Positions 27,712 through 37,993 of a stretch of DNA of 64,000 nt are shown piece after piece; positions within the stretch are counted from its first letter, which is position 1, and every line of letters starts with the position of its first letter. The position numbers and the translations under genes are program-made. The notes below the pieces were generated by a model that was not told the DNA's origin, searched no databases, and was given only the letters and a program-made list of their open reading frames with translations. The DNA is taken from NCBI GenBank assembly GCA_018675425.1, contig JABGYD010000069.1, forward strand, positions 119,580 through 183,579, read 5' to 3'. The DNA comes from Kordiimonadaceae bacterium. GTDB lineage: Bacteria > Pseudomonadota > Alphaproteobacteria > Sphingomonadales > Emcibacteraceae.

Positions 27712-28634
27712 TAAAATAATCTCCATAATAAATTTTCTAATCCAAGTATTGCAAATAATGCAAAAAGATAAAAAATTGAAAAGAAAAACACTTTTTTGGC
27801 TTTCGCACTATTTTCATCAACAGAAAATTCATCTCTGAGAAGAGCAAAAGAAAGCCATATAAAAATCCCACCAAGAAATACTGAAGTTGCACCATAAAAA
27901 ATACCAGCAAACCCAAGGTACCATGGCAGAGCCGTAACTGGGACCATTAACATTGTATACAACATAATCTGCTTCTTAGTATGAGCTTCGCCACAAACAA
28001 CAGGAAGCATTGGAATCCCAGCACTTTCATATTCTTTACATGAGAACAGTGATAAAGCCCAAAAATGTGGAGGGGTCCACATAAAAATAATTGCAAAAAG
28101 AACGAAGCTTTCAAGACTTACGTCACCTGTAACAGCGGCCCAAGCAACCATAGGAGGAAATGCACCGGATGCCCCACCAATAACAATATTTTGTGCGGTG
28201 CGGCGTTTAAGCCATATTGTGTATACAACTACATAAAGAAGTATCGTTACAGTCAAAAGTAATGCAGCCACGACATTAACAGTAAGACCCATAACAAGCA
28301 CTGAGCTTACAGCAAGTGCTACCCCAAAATGAAGAGCCGACTGTGCATCAATCCGCCCAGAAGGAATGGGGCGGCCAGCAGTGCGTTCCATTTTTGCATC
28401 AATATCGGCTTCGTACCACATGTTTAAACACCCTGAAGCCCCTGCCGCTATAGCTATACAGAGTATCGCCGTAAAACCTATAACAGGATGAATTTCACCT
28501 GGAGCAACTATCAGGCCGATCAAAGCAGTAAAAATAACAAGAGACATAACACGCGGCTTAAGCAGGCTGAAGTAGTCCCCCGCAGTGGCCGTGTAATAGC
28601 TTGAAATCTTCTGATTTACAGCTGTAATATCCAT
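27711..28634 (-). CDS. ctaB: Protoheme IX farnesyltransferase
   Basis: The 307-residue, about nine-helix UbiA-superfamily enzyme has the conserved site NMWYEADIDAKMERTAGRPIPSG near residue 92. It joins farnesyl diphosphate to heme b, giving heme o, the precursor of heme a for aa3 oxidase. It precedes the CoxF-like gene with a TAATG overlap. A hairpin lies in the 67-bp gap between coxA and this gene. Confidence 0.95.
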   Translation of the reverse strand: MDITAVNQKISSYYTATAGDYFSLLKPRVMSLVIFTALIGLIVAPGEIHPVIGFTAILCIAIAAGASGCLNMWYEADIDAKMERTAGRPIPSGRIDAQSALHFGVALAVSSVLVMGLTVNVVAALLLTVTILLYVVVYTIWLKRRTAQNIVIGGASGAFPPMVAWAAVTGDVSLESFVLFAIIFMWTPPHFWALSLFSCKEYESAGIPMLPVVCGEAHTKKQIMLYTMLMVPVTALPWYLGFAGIFYGATSVFLGGIFIWLSFALLRDEFSVDENSAKAKKVFFFSIFYLFALFAILGLENLLWRLF

Positions 28635-28663
28635 GTCATTTTTTCTTCAAAATTAACATTAAA

Positions 28664-28695
28664 TGCTATCGGCCCTAGCAATAGAACCGATAGCA
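28664..28695 (-). terminator. Hairpin between ctaD and ctaB
   Basis: A perfect 9-bp inverted repeat, TGCTATCGG/CCGATAGCA, with a 14-base loop lies directly after the ctaD stop. The minus-strand stem is followed only by TTTAATG, so full termination is doubtful. A partial terminator or an mRNA 3'-end protector that makes structural subunits more abundant than assembly factors is plausible. Confidence 0.5.
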
Positions 28696-28701
28696 AAATC
28701 T

Positions 28702-30348
<1,647 letters not shown>

Positions 30349-31215
30349 TTATTCTGTTATTTCTTGTGCAGACGCGTACTCTCGTGAACGCGGCGCATCG
30401 TTAGATGCATATTTCACTTTTGCTTCTTCAAGCCATGCTTCATACTCAACTTCAGAAACAACCTCAACATTAATTGGCATAAACCCGTGACGGATACCGC
30501 ATAGTTCGGAACACTGCCCGTAATAAAGACCTTCCTTTGTTGCCTTAAACCAGGTTTCATTAAGCTTGCCTGGCACAGCATCAATCTTCGAACCAAAAGC
30601 TGGTATTGTCCACGCATGAATTACGTCATTTGAAGTAACCTGAACTCGAATAATTTTATTCACAGGAACCACAACTCGTTCATCTGTACCTAGAAGTCTT
30701 GGGTGACCGGCAGCTTTGGCTTCAGCTTCATCAAGCATGATAGCATCAAAAGTAATTTCTTCATGATCAGGGTATTCATATGACCAATACCATTGATTAC
30801 CAGTTGCTTTAACAGTCACATCAGCTTCAGGAATCACATCCTGTTGGTAGAGCAGCCTAAACGACGGGACGGCTATTACTACTAAAATCAACACCGGAAT
30901 AACTGTCCAGGCGACCTCTAGTAGTGTGTTGTGAGTAGTTTTTGACGGAACAGGGTTTGCCTTAGCATTAAACTTCACCGCGATGTATATTATAAGGATA
31001 GTCACAAACAATGTAATCCCCAACATCATTACCGTGATCATATCATGTAATGAAACTATTCCTTCCATGATTGGTGATGCAGGCTCCATAAAACCAATCT
31101 GGCCAGGTTTTGCGCTATGGATACCATCTTCAATTGCTTGAGAAAAAGCATTGGTTGCGGTTATGAAGGTTGCTGCCATCGCAGCAAAAACTATATATAT
31201 ATATTTGAACAACAT
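30349..31215 (-). CDS. ctaC: Cytochrome c oxidase subunit II
   Basis: The 288-residue subunit has a signal sequence (MLFKYIYIVFAAMAATFITATNAFSQA), two membrane helices (near residues 55-80 and 95-120) and a periplasmic cupredoxin domain. The CuA ligands are visible as H in NDVIHAWTIPAFG and GQCSELCGIRHGFMPI (two Cys, His, Met) near residue 225. It accepts electrons from cytochrome c. It is the first gene of the cox operon, with a good AGAGGAA Shine-Dalgarno, and diverges from tldD. Confidence 0.96.
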   Translation of the reverse strand: MLFKYIYIVFAAMAATFITATNAFSQAIEDGIHSAKPGQIGFMEPASPIMEGIVSLHDMITVMMLGITLFVTILIIYIAVKFNAKANPVPSKTTHNTLLEVAWTVIPVLILVVIAVPSFRLLYQQDVIPEADVTVKATGNQWYWSYEYPDHEEITFDAIMLDEAEAKAAGHPRLLGTDERVVVPVNKIIRVQVTSNDVIHAWTIPAFGSKIDAVPGKLNETWFKATKEGLYYGQCSELCGIRHGFMPINVEVVSEVEYEAWLEEAKVKYASNDAPRSREYASAQEITE

Positions 31216-31558
31216 GTTCCTCTTTACCCCTTAAAATACGGATATGGACTTTAATATAAGGACCCAAATACGGAGGAATTAAATTCTTTAAACCTAAAAG
31301 TTAATCTATTCTTCTTTATAAAAGTGCCTTCGAAAAATCTTATACCAGAAAAACAATCTAGCTCAAGGAAACAATTCATAAAATTTGAATTTTTTTAAGT
31401 TTTTAATGAGATCTTTTTGTTACTCTATTATCCACCGAGAAACAAAACGAGTATTGTATAAAAAACTACAGCATTTGCTTGTGCTTGCAATTACAAGTAC
31501 AAGTCGATATTACTAGTCAAATCCTGTCCATCTCCATAATTAAAAAGCTTGTTTTTAT
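31216..31558. other. Divergent promoter region ctaC/tldD
   Basis: This 343-bp gap separates ctaC (minus) from tldD (plus). It is AT-rich with no RNA gene or small ORF that I can support. It contains an imperfect inverted repeat and a candidate tldD promoter near 31479-31514, described separately. A CCTTATATTAAAG stretch 30-50 bp before ctaC could be its -10 region. Confidence 0.5.
31479..31514 (+). promoter_or_regulatory. Candidate tldD promoter with overlapping inverted repeat
   Basis: TTGCAA (31486-31491) and TATTAC (31509-31514) are spaced 17 bp, a reasonable sigma70-like promoter 45 bp before tldD. An inverted repeat, CTTGTGCTTG/CAAGTACAAG (31479-31504, one mismatch, 6-base loop), covers the -35 box, so it may be an operator. 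The regulator is unknown. Confidence 0.4.
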
Positions 31559-33004
31559 ATGACTATTGATATTTTTAATAATAATTATTTTTTTGATAAT
31601 AATGATAATGGTTCTGGTCTGTCTTCCCTGCGTACTCAGCGGGGCGTGGATGAAGCGCTACACGGCATGGACGACGGAGAACTTTATTTGCAATACGCGC
31701 AATCAGAAACCTTTTCCTTTGATGATGGACGTCTAAAAAATGCAGCATATGATACCTCAAAAGGCTTTGGCCTAAGAAGTGTTTTAGGAGAAGTGACGGG
31801 CTTTGCTCATTCATCAGAACTCACCGATAGTGCCCTAAGTCGCGCAGCTGAAACAGTAAAGTCTATCAAATCAGGGCGAGGCGCATCACTAGCTATTACA
31901 CCCCATAGTAGTGACAGAAAACTCTATAGTGCTACTAACCCAATTGGTGGCGTGGACTTCAAGGAAAAAATTCGTATTCTTGAAGAAATTGATGAATATG
32001 CAAGAGCCAAAGACCCTAAAATATGCCAGGTGAGCTGCTCCATATCAGGTGAATGGCATGTTATTGAGATAATTCGTCCAGGCGGCCATCGGGTTCGCGA
32101 CATTCGACCACTTGTACGCCTCAATATCAGCGTCGTCGCAAAGCATGGTGATCGAATGGAAAGTGGTTATGAAGGATCAGGCGGGCGTTATGGTTACAAT
32201 CAGTTACTAAGTGCTAATAACTGGAAAAGTCAGGCAGACAACGCCATCCGTCAAGCTATTTTGAACCTTGACAGCGTTCCTGCCCCTGCGGGCGAAATGG
32301 ATGTAGTCTTAGGACCTGGATGGCCTGGCGTCCTCCTACACGAAGCAATTGGACATGGCCTAGAAGGCGATTTTAATAGAAAAGGAACGTCAGCCTTCGC
32401 AGGATTAATGGGTGAACGTATTGCGGCAAAAGGTGTAACTGTTGTTGATGATGGTACTCTAGAAAATAGGCGCGGCTCGCTTACAATTGACGACGAAGGA
32501 ACGCCTACTAATAATACAACACTTATCGAAGATGGCATCCTGGTTGGCTATATGCAGGACCGAATGAATGCACGCCTTATGGGGGCTTCATCTACTGGAA
32601 ATGCAAGGCGTCAAAGTTATGCACATCAACCGATGCCCCGGATGACAAATACCTACATGCTTAACGGTAATCAAGATCCTAAAGAAATTCTTTCGGGTGT
32701 GAAAGACGGTCTATACGCAGTTAACTTTGGCGGCGGTCAAGTAGATATTACTAATGGTAAATTTGTCTTTAGTTGCACAGAAGCCTACCGAATTAAAAAT
32801 GGCACAATAGCAGAACCAGTGAAGGGTGCTACTTTAATAGGAAATGGCCCTGACGTTCTGAAACGAATTACTGCCATTGGAAATGATATGAAACTGGATA
32901 ACGGCGTTGGAATTTGTGGTAAAGCAGGCCAGTCTGTGCCCGTAGGGGTTGGGCAACCGACACTTCGCCTTGATGGAATAACGGTTGGTGGAACAGATAT
33001 CTAA
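31559..33004 (+). CDS. tldD: Metalloprotease TldD
   Basis: The 481-residue TldD/PmbA-family protein has the metal motif HExxxH in LLHEAIGHGLEGDFNRKGTSAF near residue 260 and a C-terminal region with the family's GGGQVDITNGKFVFSCTEAYRI. TldD with TldE/PmbA forms a heterodimeric peptidase that processes modified peptides (microcin B17, CcdA); TldE is not seen here. Its position divergent from the cox operon is common in alphaproteobacteria. Length is normal. Confidence 0.94.
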   Translation: MTIDIFNNNYFFDNNDNGSGLSSLRTQRGVDEALHGMDDGELYLQYAQSETFSFDDGRLKNAAYDTSKGFGLRSVLGEVTGFAHSSELTDSALSRAAETVKSIKSGRGASLAITPHSSDRKLYSATNPIGGVDFKEKIRILEEIDEYARAKDPKICQVSCSISGEWHVIEIIRPGGHRVRDIRPLVRLNISVVAKHGDRMESGYEGSGGRYGYNQLLSANNWKSQADNAIRQAILNLDSVPAPAGEMDVVLGPGWPGVLLHEAIGHGLEGDFNRKGTSAFAGLMGERIAAKGVTVVDDGTLENRRGSLTIDDEGTPTNNTTLIEDGILVGYMQDRMNARLMGASSTGNARRQSYAHQPMPRMTNTYMLNGNQDPKEILSGVKDGLYAVNFGGGQVDITNGKFVFSCTEAYRIKNGTIAEPVKGATLIGNGPDVLKRITAIGNDMKLDNGVGICGKAGQSVPVGVGQPTLRLDGITVGGTDI

Positions 33005-33030
33005 AAGAGGCAATAGAAAAAATTTAAAAA

Positions 33031-34479
33031 CTATTTCCACTTCGGGGCTGTTAAACGTCTTTTTCCATCTAGTGTTTTAGGGACATTGTCTATGTCTAGA
33101 TCCGAACGATCCCACAATTGACAAGTAACTACCTTATGTTTTTGGTCAAGCCCTTCACAGTAATTAGTATATTTACAAACCCTAACTTCTTTACCTCGTC
33201 CTTTTCTTACTTTCCTAAACCAGTCTGGATCAGCTAATGATTGGCGAGCCATAGCAATTATATCCGCTTTACCTGATGTTAATATTTCTTCAGCTTGCTC
33301 ATATCCGTGAATACCACCTGCCACAATCACCGGAATATCGTAACCAGCATTGCGAATTGATTTTCTTATCTCATTTGCTGGCTCAACATTACGACCGTAT
33401 GGGCCTTTTTTATCAGACATAAATTGGGGCATACATTCATATCCACTTGGGCCGGTGTAGGGGTATACTGCTGCACCAACTTTTGGTTGCAGAGCATCTT
33501 CAAATTTACCTCCCCTTGAAAGAGAAATAAAATCCATTCCCGCACTGGCAAACTGCTCCCCAAAATAACAAGTATCTTCGAGGGTATTTCCATTTTCAAT
33601 GCAATCTTCAGATAAAAACCGACACCCTAAAATGAAGTTATCGCCCACACGTTCACGAACTGCTTTATATACCTCTAAAGGAAGACGAGCCCTATTCTCT
33701 TTATTGCCTCCGTAACCATCAGCCCGCGTATTTCTAACTGATAAGAATGAAGCCATTGTATAAGCATGAGCATAATGCAATTCCACGCCATCAAACCCTG
33801 CATCCTTTGCGCGCTTTGCTGCATCTGAAAATAGTTGAGGCAGTATTTCTGGAAGTTCATTTATACGCTGAAGTTCTGTATCAGTTACTCTATCACGGTG
33901 ACCCAGGTTTAAAGATTCAAGTTCACGGATACTCAAGACACCACTCAGTTCTTCGTCAGCTAACAACAAAAGATGATCCCTAATCTCATCTTCTGACCAA
34001 CTTTCTGCTTTTAATGCAACCCTGTGGTTTTCAGTGACTTTCAAATGGCGTTTGAAATATTTAATAGGATCCGGCCGTCTGTTCATGGCTAAAAAGTCAA
34101 TAATTTGAATAAATAATTTTGTCTTCCCACCACTGGCATCACGCACTGCATCCACAATTTTTTTCAGACCATCAATATATCTGTCATGCCCAATTCTAAG
34201 TAATGGACCAGACGGTATATCCCTTATGCCAGTTGCCTCAACAACTATTGCACCTGGCCTCCCCTCTGCGAACCTCCTATACCACTCAATAACTTCATCA
34301 GTAACTAACCCCTCTTCATTGGAACGCCAAGGGACCATCGCCGGAACCCAACTTCTTTCTTCCAATATTGTTTTACCAATTTTTATAGGTTGAAATAAAA
34401 GAGATTCATCCGCCTCTTCAGCACTCGGCCATCTTCCTGGATTAGGATGATGTTTAATTCGTTCTGTCGGTTTCCACAT
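33031..34479 (-). CDS. NADH:flavin oxidoreductase / old yellow enzyme family
   Basis: The 482-residue protein has an OYE-type FMN TIM barrel. LFQPIKIGKTILEERSWVPAMVPW starts the barrel near residue 29. The active site DGVELHYAHAYTMASFLSVRNTRADGYGG lies near residue 230, with YAHAY in place of the usual HxxH/N pair. IIAMARQSLADPDW closes the phosphate site. A Cys-containing tail follows (CKYTNYC then VTC), reminiscent of the Fe-S-binding linker of 2,4-dienoyl-CoA reductases, but the C-terminal FAD/NAD domain is absent. It follows the aryl-CoA ligase by 15 bp, so reduction of an aryl- or enoyl-CoA intermediate is likely (inference). Exact substrate unknown. Confidence 0.82.
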   Translation of the reverse strand: MWKPTERIKHHPNPGRWPSAEEADESLLFQPIKIGKTILEERSWVPAMVPWRSNEEGLVTDEVIEWYRRFAEGRPGAIVVEATGIRDIPSGPLLRIGHDRYIDGLKKIVDAVRDASGGKTKLFIQIIDFLAMNRRPDPIKYFKRHLKVTENHRVALKAESWSEDEIRDHLLLLADEELSGVLSIRELESLNLGHRDRVTDTELQRINELPEILPQLFSDAAKRAKDAGFDGVELHYAHAYTMASFLSVRNTRADGYGGNKENRARLPLEVYKAVRERVGDNFILGCRFLSEDCIENGNTLEDTCYFGEQFASAGMDFISLSRGGKFEDALQPKVGAAVYPYTGPSGYECMPQFMSDKKGPYGRNVEPANEIRKSIRNAGYDIPVIVAGGIHGYEQAEEILTSGKADIIAMARQSLADPDWFRKVRKGRGKEVRVCKYTNYCEGLDQKHKVVTCQLWDRSDLDIDNVPKTLDGKRRLTAPKWK

Positions 34480-34494
34480 TAATTAATTCCAATT

Positions 34495-36120
34495 TTAATG
34501 ACTGAGTTCTTTTAATTTATTCCTTTGAATTTTACCAGTTTGTGTTTTTGGTAAAGCTTCAACAAATTCTATTTTTCTAGGGTATTTATAGGGTGCTATT
34601 ATTTTTTTTATATAATTTTGAAATTCAATAACAAGCGCCTCCGATGGAATATTCCCGTCTTTTAAAACGATGTAAGCTTTAACAACAAAACCTCTCTCCT
34701 CATTAGGGACGCCGATGACCGCACATTCGGATATTTTTTGATTTGTATAAAGCGCATCTTCCACTTCTGGCCCAGAAATATTATACCCTGAACTAATAAT
34801 CATATCATCACACCGGCTCGTAAAATAAACATAGCCATCTTGATCCATTGAACAGAGATCACCGGTAATATTCCAACCGTTAACCACATAATCTTTTTGA
34901 CGGACATCATCTAAATACTTACAGCCAGTTGGCCCCCTAACAGCGAGGCGACCTATTTCATTCTTACCTATTGGCAAATCATTTAAATCTAAAATACATA
35001 CCTCATAACCATCAATAGCTTTACCAATCGCACCGGGGCGTATGCTTTCGTCAATGGCCGAAATAAACATGTGGGTCATTTCAGTTGAACCAAAAGCATT
35101 AATTAGTTTACCCCCATTTTTTTTGTGCCACTCCTCAAAAATATAAATTGGCAAATGTTCGCCCGAAGAGACAGCCTTTTTTAAACTAGACAAGTCATAG
35201 TGATCATAATCTTTAAGCATTTTTTTATATGCCGTTGGCGCAGTAGCACAAATTGTAGCTTTATATTTCTCAATAGCCGCCATCAGGTCAACAGCGCTTG
35301 TTTTTTCTAATAATATAGTTGTGCCCCCAACATGCAGAGGAAATGCTACAAGCATGCCTAATCCGAATGTAAATGCCATGGGAGGACTGCCAACAAATAA
35401 ATCATTTTCAGTCAGTTTAAGCAACCCCTCTCCCGCACAAATGCACATAGCCATCACATCCCGGTGGAAATGTACAGTTCCTTTAGGTGCGCCAGTTGTT
35501 CCACTTGTAAAGGCAATTAATGCAGGATCATCATGCATAGTAATAACATTTGAAAACTTAACTGGTTTGCTCTGCGCTAGAGTTTGCAGATCACCTTTTA
35601 ATGGCACTTTAGTAATCGCATCAAAAAAACAGATGCTGTTTGTTTGGATAAAATTGGTTTTCGCTACCTCCCCTTTTAAGCGCTCGTCACATAAGATAAA
35701 ATTTATTTCAGCTTTATCTATAATAGTTTTCAATTCTGGGGCACGCAACATGGGCATGGTTGATACAACTATTCCGCCCACTTTGATGATAGCTAGCCAG
35801 CAAGCAACAGCCATTGGGGTGTTGGAGGAACGAAGCAAAACGCGATTACCTTTTTTAACCCCGAAATTATCTTTAAGAAAATGAGCAATCTGATTACTTG
35901 TTTGATAAAGTTTTTTATAAGTCCATTCATTTTCTGGGCTTATAATAGCTTTTTTTTCACTACGCCCCAGCAGGATATTTTTATCAATTAACTCTACCGC
36001 ACAATTTAATTCACCAGAAAATCTTAATTCATTAAAGTTAAACAAGTAATCCGGTTGTTCAGAAATAGTTGGTAAGTTTAGTTTTACAAAATTGTCGCTA
36101 TTTTGATGAGAATTATCCAT
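34495..36120 (-). CDS. Benzoate/2-aminobenzoate-CoA ligase family enzyme
   Basis: The 541-residue ANL-superfamily adenylate-forming enzyme has the P-loop LIAFTSGTTGAPKGTVHFHRD near residue 205, the A5 motif INAFGSTEMTHMF near residue 343, the A7 motif NGWNITGDL near residue 415 and the catalytic Lys in TGKIQRNKL at the end. Overall it resembles benzoate-/2-aminobenzoate-CoA ligases more than acetyl-CoA synthetases. KynA and KynU, encoded divergently, would produce anthranilate, so anthranilate is the best-guess substrate. It starts three bases after the sulfatase stop and is followed by the OYE gene, forming a three-gene operon. Confidence 0.82.
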   Translation of the reverse strand: MDNSHQNSDNFVKLNLPTISEQPDYLFNFNELRFSGELNCAVELIDKNILLGRSEKKAIISPENEWTYKKLYQTSNQIAHFLKDNFGVKKGNRVLLRSSNTPMAVACWLAIIKVGGIVVSTMPMLRAPELKTIIDKAEINFILCDERLKGEVAKTNFIQTNSICFFDAITKVPLKGDLQTLAQSKPVKFSNVITMHDDPALIAFTSGTTGAPKGTVHFHRDVMAMCICAGEGLLKLTENDLFVGSPPMAFTFGLGMLVAFPLHVGGTTILLEKTSAVDLMAAIEKYKATICATAPTAYKKMLKDYDHYDLSSLKKAVSSGEHLPIYIFEEWHKKNGGKLINAFGSTEMTHMFISAIDESIRPGAIGKAIDGYEVCILDLNDLPIGKNEIGRLAVRGPTGCKYLDDVRQKDYVVNGWNITGDLCSMDQDGYVYFTSRCDDMIISSGYNISGPEVEDALYTNQKISECAVIGVPNEERGFVVKAYIVLKDGNIPSEALVIEFQNYIKKIIAPYKYPRKIEFVEALPKTQTGKIQRNKLKELSH

Positions 36121-36123
36121 TTT

Positions 36124-37839
36124 TTAGCGTTTATAATGATCGTTTTTATTGCTATAAGGAACATCGGTATAACCAGACTGTATGACCCCATTCCGTTCAG
36201 CATATTGACCCCATAATTTTATCATCTCATTCAATTTTTCCGTTTCAGAACTTGATAAGTCAATTCGTTCGAATGGATCATTTTTTAAATTATAAAGTTC
36301 CCAACTACCTTTTCCAAATGGCTCATTATTATCAATTATTTTCCAATCATCTTGGCGAATAGCTTTACGGCCAAACAATTCCCATCCCATATATTGCTGA
36401 TCCCCTAAATAACATTCTTTTCCAGTTAAGTAAGGAAGTAATGACCGGCCTTGTAGTGGAAATAAATCACGCCCTCTGTATTCACCTGTAGGATATTCGG
36501 TGCCCGCAACCTCAAGTAACGTTGGAACTATGTCCAATATTGTCATAAAACTGTTATCAAAAGCTGGTTTTTCACCTATTTCAGTTGGCCAAACAACAAA
36601 CGCAGGAACTTTAATTCCCCCCTCACTTGAGAAGGCTTTATGTAATTTATAGGGTGCAGAACTTACACTTGCCCAGCCGGGGCCATATGCAGTGAAGCTT
36701 CCAGGTTTACCTAAGCTTTCGGTATCAGTTGTAAATGTTTCAGGTATCCAAGAGACATTATCTTCGATGTGATAAGGATCATTACCATCTGCACCATTGT
36801 CTGACATGAATATAATTATGGTATTTTCTAGTTTACCAGAACTTCGTAAATTCTCAACAATACGGTTAATATTAAAATCCATGGCCTCGACCATTGCCGC
36901 ATATACGGCCATGTTTTTAGCTTCTTTTTGCTTTTGTATATCACTCAAATCACCCCAATTAGCCGCCATTGGGGAACGAGGAAAGTCTTCGGGTATTTTA
37001 GAAATTAGACCCAGTTTGAGCATTTTTTGCAACCGCTCGTGCATAATTTCATCGTAGCCACCATCATAACGTCCCTCATATTTTTCGATAAAATTGTCTG
37101 GTGCCTGTAATGGCCAATGTGGCGCCGTATATGATGCAAACGCAAAAAATGGCTTGTCATCTTCAATGTTATTCAAATATTCCAACATTTTATCAGTATA
37201 AGTTTTAGTAGAATAAAAATCTTCTGGCAAAATAGTTTCTTTACCATTTTCAAGATAAATGGTGGTTGGTATTTTACTAGAAGCTGCCAAATTTGAATAA
37301 TGACTGGAAGTCCCACGTGGCATAATATAAGTTTGCTCAAATCCTCGACTGTGGGGCACCTGATCATCCTCTAGGCCTAAATGCCACTTACCTGTCATTA
37401 TAGTATGGTAGCCAGCATCTTGTAAAAGTTCTGCAATAGATGCTACTCGAAAATTAAGATATCCCTCATACCCAACCTGAACACTACCCAAACCAACACC
37501 TTCGGAATCAAAACCACCAAGACCTGAAAGGTGGTTATCTACGCCCGAAAGAAGCATTGAGCGGGTAAATGAACAAATAGGGGCAGAGTAAAAGTTGGAA
37601 AACTTAACACCTTGATTAGCTAAAGTGTCTAGTGTTGGCGTGGCTATCTCTCCACCGTAAACCCCTAGATCAGAATATCCTAGGTCATCAGCAACAATTA
37701 ATAAAATATTTGGAGTATTTTCTTTCTGACTAACAAGTTCATCAGTACCCTCATTGAATGAGCAGGCCGTCATACTAGAAAAGAATATTATCAATAATAA
37801 AACTAATATGGGGTGAGTTTGACCAGTTTTTTCAAACAC
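36124..37839 (-). CDS. Lipoprotein sulfatase with unusual CSFTR signature
   Basis: The 571-residue arylsulfatase-like protein has metal ligands LLIVADDLGYSDLG near residue 55 and FMSDNGADG near residue 345. The nucleophile region reads PICSFTRSMLLSG near residue 98, where arylsulfatases of the P. aeruginosa AtsA type have CSPTRSMLLTG. The Pro/Ala needed for formylglycine maturation is Phe (TTT codon). The N-terminus has a hydrophobic stretch and lipobox-like SMTAC. The track start (TTG, 37851) lies within the TTGGAG Shine-Dalgarno. A GTG at 37839, six bases after GGAG, is better and gives MFEKTGQTHPILVLL. Predicted to be a membrane-anchored periplasmic enzyme; substrate unknown. Confidence 0.85.
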   Translation of the reverse strand: MFEKTGQTHPILVLLLIIFFSSMTACSFNEGTDELVSQKENTPNILLIVADDLGYSDLGVYGGEIATPTLDTLANQGVKFSNFYSAPICSFTRSMLLSGVDNHLSGLGGFDSEGVGLGSVQVGYEGYLNFRVASIAELLQDAGYHTIMTGKWHLGLEDDQVPHSRGFEQTYIMPRGTSSHYSNLAASSKIPTTIYLENGKETILPEDFYSTKTYTDKMLEYLNNIEDDKPFFAFASYTAPHWPLQAPDNFIEKYEGRYDGGYDEIMHERLQKMLKLGLISKIPEDFPRSPMAANWGDLSDIQKQKEAKNMAVYAAMVEAMDFNINRIVENLRSSGKLENTIIIFMSDNGADGNDPYHIEDNVSWIPETFTTDTESLGKPGSFTAYGPGWASVSSAPYKLHKAFSSEGGIKVPAFVVWPTEIGEKPAFDNSFMTILDIVPTLLEVAGTEYPTGEYRGRDLFPLQGRSLLPYLTGKECYLGDQQYMGWELFGRKAIRQDDWKIIDNNEPFGKGSWELYNLKNDPFERIDLSSSETEKLNEMIKLWGQYAERNGVIQSGYTDVPYSNKNDHYKR

Positions 37840-37910
37840 AATATTCTCCAAAATTATCTAATAGTGAACACGAACATTTTTATCGTATTATTATATATAT
37901 GTAAATATAA

Positions 37911-37928
37911 ATACGATTGTAATCGTAT
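37911..37928. promoter_or_regulatory. 18-bp palindromic operator in the kynA/sulfatase gap
   Basis: ATACGATTGTAATCGTAT is a perfect 8-bp inverted repeat with a 2-bp centre. It covers the -35 box (TTGTAA, 37917-37922) of the predicted kynA promoter. A third half-site, ATCGTATT, at 37882-37889 forms a wider palindrome with AATACGAT at 37910-37917. This is what a dimeric repressor or Lrp-type regulator site looks like. Lrp/AsnC-type KynR controls kyn genes in pseudomonads, but no regulator gene is in this window. Confidence 0.65.
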
Positions 37929-37945
37929 GCATGATATTGTATTAA
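37917..37945 (+). promoter_or_regulatory. Predicted kynA promoter
   Basis: TTGTAA and TATTAA are separated by exactly 17 bp, and the -10 ends 48 bp before the kynA GTG. The -35 lies inside the palindrome at 37911-37928, so binding there would block polymerase. Confidence 0.5.
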
Positions 37946-37993
37946 AACAATTTTTATGTAATCTTGAGTTTTTAAATTTCAAAGGGTTGTGCC

